A program made the translations under genes and the position numbers. The notes under the pieces were generated by a model. It was not told the DNA's origin and made no database searches. It was given only the letters and a program-made list of their open reading frames with translations. From positions 1 through 33,924 of the forward strand of contig DXCN01000058.1 of the NCBI GenBank assembly GCA_019115985.1: 33,924 nt of DNA. The letters are read 5' to 3'. Numbering within the stretch: the first letter of the stretch is position 1; each line of letters begins with the position of its first letter. Source of the DNA: Candidatus Rothia avicola. GTDB lineage: Bacteria; Actinomycetota; Actinomycetes; Actinomycetales; Micrococcaceae. This document shows, one piece after another, positions 16,875 through 25,445 of this stretch.

Positions 16875-17630
16875 ATGAAACGATTAGGGATACCCCTCTC
16901 TTCTGCCCTGCGCGCACCCAGCCGGCGCGTCGGCGTCCTTGCTCTGTGTGCTAGCACCACTCTTGCCCTAGCTGCCTGTGGCTCGTCGACCGAAAACGGA
17001 GCAGCCTCAGAAAGCGCATCCAGCAGTGCAGCAACCGCCGAAGCCACTAATAGTACTGGTGAAACCCTCACCGAAAACTTTGCAGGCTCCGAAGCTCTAG
17101 CCGAAGCCAGCGAAACTGCCGTAGACACCGAAGAGGTGCAAACAGCAGAACAGCTCTACAGCGATGTTCAGGGAGCCCTCGCGGGTATCGAGCCGGCAAG
17201 CACATCCACCACAGCAGAAGATACCTCAGAGGAGATAACCGGCGACACCGAAAACGTCCAGGCCACCGAAAATGCCGTCGAAAGCTACGTATCAGCCGAA
17301 ACTACCTCACAGCTTGAAGCGGCAGCCACCGGCACAGCCCTTGACCAATACCTCGCCACAGCCACCGAGTATGCTCTTGCAGGCTGGCATGTAGAGGGCA
17401 CCTCCACCGTGGTCGGCACCCCCCGTATCGCAGATGCAGACTATAAGGGGCAAGCCGCCAAAATTCTGGAAGTATGCCTGGACTCCTCCCACGTCAAGGT
17501 GCTCGATGCCAGGGGTAATACCCTTGGCGCCCCGCAGTTCACTCGCTCACTCAATATTTTTACCCTGGTAGAAGAAGGCGGGGCATGGAAAATTGCCTCC
17601 CATGACTTCCCCAATAACGCAGATTGCTAA
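16875..17630 (+). CDS. Secreted lipoprotein, NTF2-like C-terminus suspected
   Basis: The 251-residue product has a basic N-terminus, a hydrophobic core, and a lipobox LAAC ending at Cys35, so it should be exported and lipid-anchored to the outer face of the membrane. Residues 36-140 are low-complexity and acidic, rich in Ala, Ser, Thr and Glu, and probably form a flexible stalk. The C-terminal 110 residues are structured, with CLDSSHVKVLDARGN and a final GGAWKIASHDFPN strand, resembling the NTF2/SnoaL-like fold common in actinobacterial lipoproteins. Two cysteines in this part (in VCLDSS and the terminal DC) could form a disulfide. AGGGA precedes the ATG by five bases. It ends six bases before the fibrinogen-like gene, so the two are almost certainly co-transcribed. 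Function unknown. Confidence 0.85.
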   Translation: MKRLGIPLSSALRAPSRRVGVLALCASTTLALAACGSSTENGAASESASSSAATAEATNSTGETLTENFAGSEALAEASETAVDTEEVQTAEQLYSDVQGALAGIEPASTSTTAEDTSEEITGDTENVQATENAVESYVSAETTSQLEAAATGTALDQYLATATEYALAGWHVEGTSTVVGTPRIADADYKGQAAKILEVCLDSSHVKVLDARGNTLGAPQFTRSLNIFTLVEEGGAWKIASHDFPNNADC

Positions 17631-17636
17631 ACACCC

Positions 17637-20600
17637 ATGAAGAAACCCTCACTATTGACTAAGATTGCTGTTGGCGTACTCACCCTGGGCGTCGGTGTCT
17701 CCCTTGCCCCTGGGGCAACTGCCTCCAACGAGTACCTAGCCGATGGCCTTACCAGCGAAACCGCAGCTGCCTCCTGCTGGGAGATTAAGCAAAAGGACCC
17801 TCAGGCGCAGTCCGGGGCCTACTGGCTTTGGACAGATCAGATGGATGCCCCAGCCCAGTTCTACTGTGACCAGGAAACCGATGGCGGTGGCTGGGTCCTG
17901 ATTGGCCGTGGCCGTGAAGGCTGGAGCGAGGACTATGCCGGTAAGGGAGAGGCCCGCGAACTGGCGGCCAACCCTGATGGCACAGATGCTTTCTCTCCCG
18001 TCCAGCTCCCCTCGACCACCGTAGATGCCCTACTAGGTGGCAGAAAGGTACAGGACCTTGAAGAGGGAGTGCGCTTCTACCGGGCAAGTAACACACAAGG
18101 AACGACCTGGCAGAACATGTATGCCAAGCGTACCAAGACCGAGAACTGGTCCTGGACGCTCTCGGCCTACCACCCCTGGGAACAGGTCCGCTACGATAAT
18201 GCCCCGGGAGTAGGTTTTGACCGTACCTACGCCAGCTCTGTTAACCGTATTTCCAATCACAACGACTTCTACCACGCCAACAACTTCTACGGGCGAAGCG
18301 ACCAGTCCTGGAAGATTGGCTTTGCCTACGGCCGCTTCATCCAGGGTAGTGATAGCGCAACTTCCTACCTCTGGTCCCCCCGTCTGGCCGGGTACGCTAT
18401 TCCCTTCACCCAGGTCTTTATCCGCCCCCGAATCACCCAGGCAGATTTGAACCTGGCCGATATTCCCGACAGCGGTACCGCAGCTAAAAGCCAGCCTGCC
18501 CTACCTTCTAGCTTCTCTTCCCGCGTCACCTGGCGCACCAGCGCTCACAGTGGCACCGGCAATACCGGCGAGCTCAACACCCGAGTTCAGGCCATCAACC
18601 AGCTGGGCGATACCGTCTACACCGGCGGCGACTTTGCCTTCGTTGAAAACGCCATCACGGGGGAGAAGGTAGAGCAGAAATTTATTGCGGGCTACAAGGT
18701 CAATACCGGCGAGCTGGTCCGCACCTTTACCCCTCAGCTCAACGGCCAGGTCAAGGCCATTGAGCCCCTGCCTAACGGCAAGCTGGCCGTAGGCGGGGAG
18801 TTCACCCAGGTCAATGGTCAGCCCTCGCGGGGCTTCGTCATCCTTGACCCTGTCACCGGTGCCACCGACACCTCCCTGGGCTGGGATATAGTAAACCGCA
18901 ATGCCAGCGGTGTCTCCTTTATCAAGTCCATTACTGTTCAGGGTAACTATGTCTACATCGGTGGTAATTTCACCCATGTCAAAGGTGCCACCTCAAGCAC
19001 CTACGCCTACTCTAAGAACGTAGCCCGCTTCCGCCTGAACGATAAGTCGGTGGACTGGTCCTGGCGCCCTACCACCAACGGTACCGTCAATGGCGTCTCT
19101 GCGAGCGAGGACGGTGTTGCTCTGGCTGGTTACTTCTCCACCGTCAATAACCAGCGTGCCTGGAAGCTGGCCTACCTGAACACCACCGACGGCGCCCTGG
19201 CCCAGCAGTGGGAGTGGACCCTGTCCCACCGCGCTTCTAACCCCAACCCCCGTGACGGCTTCCAGTTTGATGTGCAGGACGCCGGTACGACCGTCTGGAC
19301 CGCCGGTGCAGAACACCTGGTAGCCCAGTACGACAAGGCCAACCTGAAGAACCGCCTAACCACCGCTATCACCAAGAGCGGTGGCGACTTCCAGGACCTA
19401 TCGCTCGATAGCAACAACGTGCTGTACGCAGCCTGTCACTGCGGTGACTGGATCTACTCCGGGGCAAATACCTTCGACCAGCCCTGGACAGCTCCCACCT
19501 ATAAAGGTGTTAACACTATCCGGCTCATTGCAGCTTTTGACGCTCAAACTGGTGAGATCCTGCCCCAGTTTAATCCCAACCTACGAGGTGCAAACGGCCA
19601 CGGCATCTGGGCCTCCTTCACCGACTCCACCGGCACCCTCTGGGTAGGCGGCGACATCACCCGCTCCCTGGGCTACAACGGGGTTCAGCAGACTGTGGGT
19701 TTTGCCCGCTACGCACCTAGCGATTCAGTTGCACCTGCCACAGCCTCTAACCTGGCAGTAGTCACCGACGGCACCACCGACACGCTCACCTGGGATGGAG
19801 TCTCAGAGAGCGGCGTTACCTACCAAATTTTGCGCGACAACCGAGTCATTGCCTCTACCTCAGACACGAGCTACAAGGTGCCTGCCTCTGAAGATGCCCG
19901 CTACTTTGTACGCCTTGCAGATGCAGCCGGTAACCTCTCTGCCTCTACCCCGGTAGCTGTAGCCGCTAAGCCAGAGCCCGCCCCAGAGCCCACCACCGAG
20001 GCTCCGGCGGAGCCGACAGTTGAGCCCACCGCTGAGACTCCGGCAGAACCCACTGCTGAGCCTACGGCTAGCGAGAGTGTCAAACCCATTGAGGAAATTA
20101 CCGAAGAGCCTGCTCCCCCGGTAGTTGAAGAGAACCCGGCCCCGGCTGAGCCCGTAGCACCGGCTGAGCCGGTCAAGCCTGCAGACCAGCAGGTTGTAGC
20201 CTCAGGCGATACCTGGGATGTGGCCTTCTGGCTGACTAACCAGTACGATACCACCTGGCGAAATACGGACTATTCCTATGACACCGCCCGCCAGTGGTAT
20301 GTTGCCCCAACCTCTATCGGCTGGGGCCAGGCTTCACTGGCAACCCGCCTACGATTCCCCTTCTACTATCAACCCATGTCTATGTTCCTACGCAAGGAAC
20401 TAGAGCTAAGCCCGCAGGATCACCAGCAGCTAGTTCTTACCACCTACGCAGATGACGGCATGGCTATCTACGTCAATGGTCAGGAGGTCAGCCGCTCCAA
20501 CCTGATGGCAGGTGCGGCTGCCAATACTCCAGCCCAAATATCAATGCCCTACTCACTAGCTAAGGCAAGCCCCATCACTGTGGTTGTTCCTGCCAGCCAG

Positions 20601-20699
20601 CTCAACCAGGGCAAGAATGTTATTGCTGTTGAGGTTCATTCCAACCGTAGGTATGGAAGCGCAACCTTCGATATGGAGGCAGTAATACGCCAGGGGTAA
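17637..20699 (+). CDS. Large secreted protein: fibrinogen-like domain, beta-propeller, FnIII-like and lectin-like modules
   Basis: The 1020-residue exoprotein starts with a Sec signal peptide (residues 1-30). Residues 46-265 form a fibrinogen-related domain carrying the signature FYCDQETDGGGW (75-86), the class used by ficolins and tachylectins to bind acetylated sugars. Residues 310-695 are a beta-propeller-like array with repeated units such as TVYTGGDF, LAVGGEFT, VYIGGNFT and LWVGGDIT, containing a CHC pair (600-602). Then come an FnIII-like domain (698-776), a Pro/Glu/Thr-rich linker (777-855), and a C-terminal jelly-roll-like domain (856-1020) with DDGMAIYVNGQEVSR and KNVIAVEVH. There is no LPXTG anchor. 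No Shine-Dalgarno precedes the ATG, six bases after the lipoprotein stop, so translation is probably coupled. Glycan binding is inferred. Confidence 0.9.
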   Translation: MKKPSLLTKIAVGVLTLGVGVSLAPGATASNEYLADGLTSETAAASCWEIKQKDPQAQSGAYWLWTDQMDAPAQFYCDQETDGGGWVLIGRGREGWSEDYAGKGEARELAANPDGTDAFSPVQLPSTTVDALLGGRKVQDLEEGVRFYRASNTQGTTWQNMYAKRTKTENWSWTLSAYHPWEQVRYDNAPGVGFDRTYASSVNRISNHNDFYHANNFYGRSDQSWKIGFAYGRFIQGSDSATSYLWSPRLAGYAIPFTQVFIRPRITQADLNLADIPDSGTAAKSQPALPSSFSSRVTWRTSAHSGTGNTGELNTRVQAINQLGDTVYTGGDFAFVENAITGEKVEQKFIAGYKVNTGELVRTFTPQLNGQVKAIEPLPNGKLAVGGEFTQVNGQPSRGFVILDPVTGATDTSLGWDIVNRNASGVSFIKSITVQGNYVYIGGNFTHVKGATSSTYAYSKNVARFRLNDKSVDWSWRPTTNGTVNGVSASEDGVALAGYFSTVNNQRAWKLAYLNTTDGALAQQWEWTLSHRASNPNPRDGFQFDVQDAGTTVWTAGAEHLVAQYDKANLKNRLTTAITKSGGDFQDLSLDSNNVLYAACHCGDWIYSGANTFDQPWTAPTYKGVNTIRLIAAFDAQTGEILPQFNPNLRGANGHGIWASFTDSTGTLWVGGDITRSLGYNGVQQTVGFARYAPSDSVAPATASNLAVVTDGTTDTLTWDGVSESGVTYQILRDNRVIASTSDTSYKVPASEDARYFVRLADAAGNLSASTPVAVAAKPEPAPEPTTEAPAEPTVEPTAETPAEPTAEPTASESVKPIEEITEEPAPPVVEENPAPAEPVAPAEPVKPADQQVVASGDTWDVAFWLTNQYDTTWRNTDYSYDTARQWYVAPTSIGWGQASLATRLRFPFYYQPMSMFLRKELELSPQDHQQLVLTTYADDGMAIYVNGQEVSRSNLMAGAAANTPAQISMPYSLAKASPITVVVPASQLNQGKNVIAVEVHSNRRYGSATFDMEAVIRQG

Positions 20700-20723
20700 G
20701 ATCTAGCCCTTCCATCACTAGCT

Positions 20724-20763
20724 AGCCTGTGGCCTATGCTCCCCCAAAGCAGGGCCACAGGCT
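20724..20763 (+). terminator. Terminator of the lipoprotein/exoprotein operon
   Basis: Perfect 11-bp arms AGCCTGTGGCC (20724-20734) and GGCCACAGGCT (20753-20763) are followed by TTCTTAGG. The stem begins 25 bases past the exoprotein stop. Confidence 0.85.
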
Positions 20764-20767
20764 TTCT

Positions 20768-20789
20768 TAGGCTGCCTTAAGGAAGCCTA
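20768..20789. repeat. 22-bp near-perfect palindrome
   Basis: TAGGCT-G-CCTTAAGG-A-AGCCTA reads as its own complement except for one opposed pair. It follows directly after the terminator and lies 150 bases upstream of the polysaccharide operon, in a stretch unusually rich in CTAG. It may be a regulator site for that operon or part of a second stem. Confidence 0.45.
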
Positions 20790-20941
20790 GCTGGAGAAGA
20801 GCCCCCCGGTAGGCCAGCCTGGAGGTAAGGCTAGGGAGGGGTTGTGGGCTAGTTTTCACCTATTACAGGCCTGGCCCTTCACCTAAAATTAAAGACCCGG
20901 ACTTTAACACACATAGTTTAGTTAAGGAATAGCTAGAGTTT

Positions 20942-21688
20942 ATGATGAGCACGCGCGCTGTAGCCCCTCGCGGGTTTAGGGAAACACTGAAACAGCTCAA
21001 CTCTGCCCAAAAGTCTGGGGCTGGAGTGCCCGCCTATACCCGCTGGGTCAACCGCCGTGTTGCCCGCATTTTCGCTGCGGCTGCGGTCAAGGTTGGCCTT
21101 GGCCCCAACGGGGTTACAGCGCTGAGCGCCAGTGTTTCTGTGCTGGGTATGCTCTTGATAATTTTCTTTCCGCCTACGCCCTTGCTCGGCCTGGGAGGGG
21201 CTCTGCTCTTTGCCTTGGGCTATGCCCTGGATTCGGCGGACGGCCAGGTTGCTCGTGTGACCGGGGCGTCCTCCCCTGCCGGTGAGTGGCTTGACCATGT
21301 GGTTGATGCTATGCGCACCCCTGCCATGCATCTTACGATTCTGGTGGGCTTTATCAAGTACCCGTGGGCTTTCCCCTTGACCGGTTGGCAGCTCTGGTGG
21401 CTCCCTCTTGCTTTTACTGTGCTGGTTACTGGGCATTTTATGAGCCAGATTCTGGCTGAACAGCTGCGCAATAATCGGGGTACCGCTGCCCCGGCTACCG
21501 GAGGAACCCTCCGTTCTTTCGTGAATCTGCATATGGACGCCGGTACCTTCTGCTGGATTTTTATTTTCTGGGGTACCGGGCTTGGCTTTGTGCTGGTCTA
21601 CGGCCTGCTCTTTGCAGCCAATGCGGCCACTGTCTTGCTCTCTATGCGTCGTAAGTTCCTTACTCTCGCTCAGCCGGCAGGTGCCTAA
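20942..21688 (+). CDS. CDP-alcohol phosphatidyltransferase family enzyme
   Basis: This 248-residue membrane enzyme carries the complete CDP-alcohol phosphotransferase signature: D97-x2-D100-G101-x2-A104-R105-x8-G114-x3-D118-x3-D122. Family members displace CMP from a CDP-activated donor by an alcohol acceptor, using the aspartates to hold metal ions. Several hydrophobic segments (about 60-95, 130-175 and 190-235) support a membrane location. The exact donor and acceptor are not readable from sequence. It opens the polysaccharide operon, and its stop overlaps the next start by one base (TAATG). Because a tagD-like gene lies at 28417-28851, transfer of a polyol phosphate to the glycan or its lipid carrier is an attractive idea, but ordinary phospholipid synthesis is not excluded. 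A second ATG at 20945 may be the real start. Confidence 0.9.
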   Translation: MMSTRAVAPRGFRETLKQLNSAQKSGAGVPAYTRWVNRRVARIFAAAAVKVGLGPNGVTALSASVSVLGMLLIIFFPPTPLLGLGGALLFALGYALDSADGQVARVTGASSPAGEWLDHVVDAMRTPAMHLTILVGFIKYPWAFPLTGWQLWWLPLAFTVLVTGHFMSQILAEQLRNNRGTAAPATGGTLRSFVNLHMDAGTFCWIFIFWGTGLGFVLVYGLLFAANAATVLLSMRRKFLTLAQPAGA

Positions 21689-22599
21689 TGCAGAGTGTAT
21701 CCGTCATTATCGCGACCAACGGTAAGCGCCCCGAGTTGCTGCGCACCGCGGTAGCTTCAATTTTCGAGCAGACCTACACCGGCCCGGTTGAGGTGCTGGT
21801 GGTCTTTGACTACGTTGAGATTGACCCGCTCACCGACGTCCCCGTCCCGGAAAATCGCTCCCTGCGCACTATCCTCAATACCCGCCCCCAGGGTCTAGCC
21901 GGTGGCCGTAACACCGGTATTGAGGCCGCTGCGGGCGAGATACTGGGGTTCTGCGATGACGACGACTATTGGCTGCCGACCAAGCTGGCCGACCAGTTAG
22001 AGCTCTGGCGGCGCGCCCCGCAGGCAGTTGCGATTTCTTCGGGTATCCGGGTGCGTTCCGGCGGTAAAGATATTGACCGTTTAGCTCCTACCCGAGCCAC
22101 CTTCGCTGATTTTCTCCGCTCCCGCATTACCGAGATTCATCCTTCGGCTATGCTCTACCGCCGCTCAGATTTGCTAGGACGCGTGGGGCTCGTTGACGAG
22201 GACCTTCCGGCTGCCTACGGTGAGGACTACGACCTGCTCCTGCGCGCCACTAAGTTCGGGGATATCTACTCGGTCGAAAAGCCGCTGGTCCTGATTCTCT
22301 GGGATCGTCCCTCCTTCTTTGCCGGTAAGTGGGAGAACATGGCTGCGGGTCTCACCTATCTGCTCCGCAAGTTCCCCGAGTTTGAAAGCGCCCCCAAGGG
22401 TCTAGCCCGTATCTCAGGGCAGATTGCTTTTATTCACGCTGCACTGGGGAACAAGAAGCTGGCCTTGGACTACGCGCGCGCTACCCTGCGCCGTGACCCG
22501 GCCCAGCTACGTGCCTGGGCTGCGCTGCCTGTTGCCCTGGGGCTAGTGAGCCCTTCTGCCCTGCTGGCTGCTGTCAACAAGACCGGCCGAGGCCTCTAA
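21688..22599 (+). CDS. Family 2 glycosyltransferase
   Basis: The 303-residue protein has a GT-A fold of the GT2 family. It begins with VSVIIATNGKRPELLRTAV, has the nucleotide-binding segment GLAGGRNTGIEAA, and the metal-binding run CDDDDYW (D90-D93). A downstream GEDYDLLLR motif provides the likely catalytic base. Residues past 240 are helical and may contact the membrane or partner. It should transfer one sugar from a nucleotide-sugar donor onto a lipid-linked intermediate on the cytoplasmic face. Donor and acceptor sugars are not predictable. The one-base overlap with the preceding gene shows translational coupling; the polymerase gene follows after four bases. Confidence 0.93.
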   Translation: MQSVSVIIATNGKRPELLRTAVASIFEQTYTGPVEVLVVFDYVEIDPLTDVPVPENRSLRTILNTRPQGLAGGRNTGIEAAAGEILGFCDDDDYWLPTKLADQLELWRRAPQAVAISSGIRVRSGGKDIDRLAPTRATFADFLRSRITEIHPSAMLYRRSDLLGRVGLVDEDLPAAYGEDYDLLLRATKFGDIYSVEKPLVLILWDRPSFFAGKWENMAAGLTYLLRKFPEFESAPKGLARISGQIAFIHAALGNKKLALDYARATLRRDPAQLRAWAALPVALGLVSPSALLAAVNKTGRGL

Positions 22600-22603
22600 C
22601 CCC

Positions 22604-23890
22604 ATGGCCCTTCTTACCCCCACTCACCGCCACAACCGGTTTTTAACCGCGGTTGCCCCCACCGCCGGGGCTCCCCTACCGGCCTGGCCTATTCTGGTTC
22701 TGCTCTATGGCTTCCCCCTGGTGTGGGCTATGGGCATGATGCAGTTCGCTCCCACTCTGCTGGCTGCTGCCATGATTGTGCTCATGGTCATGCACCGTCA
22801 TGTGCTGGTGCACTCCACCATGTGGATCTGGTTTGCCCTCATGTTCTGGGGGCTCATCTGTATCGTCTCGGTCGATACCGCTTCAGAGTTCCTGGGCTGG
22901 TTCCAGCGCTACATGAATATCTTTAACGTGGGTATCTACACGCTCTACTTCTTCAATGCCCGCGAGCGCATTCCCAACCACCTTATGCTCGGTGGGCTGC
23001 TGACGATTTGGTTCACTGTGGTGATTTTGGGGTACTTGGCCTTGGCTTTCCCCGATTTCCGTCTGCCGACCCCGATGAGTTTCATTCTGCCGGGGGCCCT
23101 GCTTAATAACGAGCTGGTGAAGGACTATGTGCTTCCGCCCATGGCTGAGGTGCAGTGGCCCTGGGGGGCTGAGGTGGCTTATATCCGTCCGTCCGCGCCC
23201 TTCCCCTACGCTAACTCTTGGGGCCTGGCTTATGCCCTGCTGACCCCGGTGGTGTTTGCGGTGATGACCGGTGTGCACTCGAAGAAGATTCAGCTGGGGC
23301 TGGGTTTTGCGGTGGCCCTGTCGCTGGTGCCTGCTGTGGCTACCTCTAACCGGGGTATGTTCATTGGCCTGGGGTCAGCTTTTGCCTATGTGCTCTTCCG
23401 GCTCTTACTCAAGGGGGACTGGCGGGCGCTGGGTATCGGTGCGGTACTGGGCGTTGGCGTGGTGACCTACCTGCTGGTTTCTGGCGCTGTGGGCGATATT
23501 TTGGGCCGCCAGGAGTACTCTGATTCCACCGGCGGCCGTGCCTCTCTCTACGAGCTGACCTTTGAATACACCCTGCGCTCCCCCCTGGTGGGCTACGGTA
23601 CCTCGAAGATGGCCGATAGCGTGGGTGTGTCGATGGGTACCCAGGGCCAGGTCTGGGCGCTGATGTTCTGCTTTGGTTTCGTGGGCTTGGGGCTTTTTCT
23701 GCTCTATGTGGTTTCGGTTCTGATTAACACCTGGAATATCGCCTCGATTACCGGCATGTGGGTGCACTCGGTCACTGTGTCTGCTCTGGCTGTCGTTTTC
23801 TTCTACTCTTTTGACGTGATCCAGTTGACCGTCCTGATGCTGTCGGTGGCGCTGATGATGCGCTCTCGTATGTACGGGGAGGGTTTGTGA
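22604..23890 (+). CDS. Wzy-like polysaccharide polymerase / O-antigen ligase family
   Basis: The 428-residue integral membrane protein has about eleven hydrophobic helices and one long extracytoplasmic loop in the second half. Its best family marker is the Wzy_C/O-antigen-ligase motif region DSTGGRASLYELTFEY followed by SPLVGYG, preceded by SNRGMFIGLG. Such proteins join lipid-linked repeat units into long chains outside the membrane. No strong ribosome site precedes the ATG, which lies four bases after the glycosyltransferase stop, so translation is probably coupled. Polymerase rather than ligase is favoured by the adjoining flippase and chain-length genes. Sequence in this family is too divergent to predict the linkage made. 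Confidence 0.86.
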   Translation: MALLTPTHRHNRFLTAVAPTAGAPLPAWPILVLLYGFPLVWAMGMMQFAPTLLAAAMIVLMVMHRHVLVHSTMWIWFALMFWGLICIVSVDTASEFLGWFQRYMNIFNVGIYTLYFFNARERIPNHLMLGGLLTIWFTVVILGYLALAFPDFRLPTPMSFILPGALLNNELVKDYVLPPMAEVQWPWGAEVAYIRPSAPFPYANSWGLAYALLTPVVFAVMTGVHSKKIQLGLGFAVALSLVPAVATSNRGMFIGLGSAFAYVLFRLLLKGDWRALGIGAVLGVGVVTYLLVSGAVGDILGRQEYSDSTGGRASLYELTFEYTLRSPLVGYGTSKMADSVGVSMGTQGQVWALMFCFGFVGLGLFLLYVVSVLINTWNIASITGMWVHSVTVSALAVVFFYSFDVIQLTVLMLSVALMMRSRMYGEGL

Positions 23891-25416
23891 TGGCTCGTTC
23901 TCTTGCTCGGAGCGGGGCTTTCTCCTCCCTCTATGTGATGTACGGTTCTGCCGCTGCTTTCCTGGCGACCCTGCTTGTTTCTAACGGGGTGGGCGAGGCT
24001 GGGGCCGGGGCCTTCTTCCAGGTCATGGCTTTCTTCGCGATTGCCACGTCTCTCTGCGTATTCGGTGCCGACACCGGCCTGGTGCGTACCATGAGTGCCC
24101 AGCGCGCTGTGGGGCGCTACTCTAGCCTGCCGCAGCTGATGCGTTTTGCTTTCGGGCCGGCCACCGTCATTGCCCTGGTGCTGGCTGTAGCCGCCCTGCT
24201 CTGGGCGCTACCGGCTGTGACCCCGAAGCTGGGGGCGGACGTCCGCGCCGCAGTTCTCGTGTCAGCCCCCTTTGTGGTGGTGGCGGCCTGGATGACCCTG
24301 TGTTTTGGTGCCCTGCGCGGGCTGGGGCACACGGTTGAGTTCACCTTCTTGCAGTCAGCCCTGTTGCCGACCTTGCGCATCGGTGCGGTCTTACTGGCGG
24401 TGGCCTTCTCGGGAGCTATTGCCTACCTGGCACTTGCCTGGGCTGTGCCCCTTCTGGTGGTTTTTGTGGTGGCAGCGCTCTGGGTACGAAAATATATGCC
24501 CCAGCAGGAGGACGTGCCCAGCTACCCGGCTCGTCACCTTGCGGTTGAGCAGGTACCCCCTACCGCTGTGGCGGCTCCCGAGTCGGCCCGTTCTTTCTGG
24601 GCTTTTAGCTCGGCTCGTGGCGTATCGGCTATGGTCGAAGCGGTGCTGGAGTGGGTTGATGTGCTGCTCATCGGTCTCTTCTTGGGGCCCGCTGCTAGCG
24701 GTATCTACGGTGCTGTCAATCGCTGTGTGCGGGTGGGTGCTATGGTTGAGCACACCGCTCGGGTGGTTACCGGCCCCGATATCTCAGCGGCTATCGCTAC
24801 CGGCGACCAGCCCCGGGCCCGCCAGATTTTTGTCTCAGCTACCCGTATTCTGATTGCTGTCGGCTGGCCTTTCTTCATTACGCTTGCCGCCTTTGGGCCG
24901 GTTCTCTTGGGTTTCTTCGGTGAGGGCTTTACCGCCGGTGCCCCGCTCTTCTTTATCATTGGGGCGGCGATGCTGGTGCAGATGGCGGCCGGTGGTGTGC
25001 AGTCGGTTCTGCTGATGAGCGGACGCGCCCGCTGGCAGCTCTACAACAAGCTTGCGGCTTTGCTGGTGGCGCTTGTGCTGAACCTGGCCCTCATCCCCCT
25101 CTGGGGGCTTGCCGGGGCAGCAACAGCCTGGGCTGCAGCCGTCCTCACCGACTGCGGCCTGGCTACGGCCCAGGTCTATGGCAAGCTGGGCATCCGCCCC
25201 CGTCTCACCGAGGTCCTGCCAATTATGGCTCTTGCAGCCCTTACACCGGGTGCGGGGGCAGCCGCGATTATTACCCTCTGGGGGCAGAGCTTCGTAGCTC
25301 TAGCCGTCTACGCGCTACTCCTTGTCCCCCTCTACTTAGCCCTGATTTACCGCTTCCGCCGAGCAGTCGGTCTTGAAGCTCTCGTCGCATCGATCACTCG
25401 CAAACTTCGCCGCTAG
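23890..25416 (+). CDS. Wzx-like oligosaccharide flippase
   Basis: This 508-residue membrane protein has twelve to fourteen hydrophobic helices, the pattern of the MOP superfamily flippases that move undecaprenyl-linked sugar repeats across the membrane. Recognisable points are the N-terminal GAFSSLYVMYGSAAAFLATL helix, a central hydrophilic loop with MPQQEDVPSYPARH, and the second-half repeat motif VLEWVDVLLIGLFLGPAASG typical of polysaccharide biosynthesis proteins. ATG 23890 is chosen because it overlaps the preceding TGA by one base (TGATG); GTG 23887 is the alternative. It is followed after 29 bases by the Wzz-like gene with its own GGAAGGA ribosome site. Confidence 0.9.
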   Translation: MARSLARSGAFSSLYVMYGSAAAFLATLLVSNGVGEAGAGAFFQVMAFFAIATSLCVFGADTGLVRTMSAQRAVGRYSSLPQLMRFAFGPATVIALVLAVAALLWALPAVTPKLGADVRAAVLVSAPFVVVAAWMTLCFGALRGLGHTVEFTFLQSALLPTLRIGAVLLAVAFSGAIAYLALAWAVPLLVVFVVAALWVRKYMPQQEDVPSYPARHLAVEQVPPTAVAAPESARSFWAFSSARGVSAMVEAVLEWVDVLLIGLFLGPAASGIYGAVNRCVRVGAMVEHTARVVTGPDISAAIATGDQPRARQIFVSATRILIAVGWPFFITLAAFGPVLLGFFGEGFTAGAPLFFIIGAAMLVQMAAGGVQSVLLMSGRARWQLYNKLAALLVALVLNLALIPLWGLAGAATAWAAAVLTDCGLATAQVYGKLGIRPRLTEVLPIMALAALTPGAGAAAIITLWGQSFVALAVYALLLVPLYLALIYRFRRAVGLEALVASITRKLRR

Positions 25417-25445
25417 GCCCATACACTCCTAGGGAAGGAACACAC

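Noticed and set aside
19975-20180. Repetitive GAGCCC/ACCGCT sequence as a candidate CRISPR or mobile repeat
   Set aside because: It encodes the Pro/Glu/Thr-rich linker of the exoprotein; repeats are codon-level and unequal, with no spacer structure.
20600-20699. Sortase (LPXTG) anchor on the fibrinogen-like exoprotein
   Set aside because: The C-terminus ends in a folded beta domain with no LPXTG motif, hydrophobic helix or basic tail.
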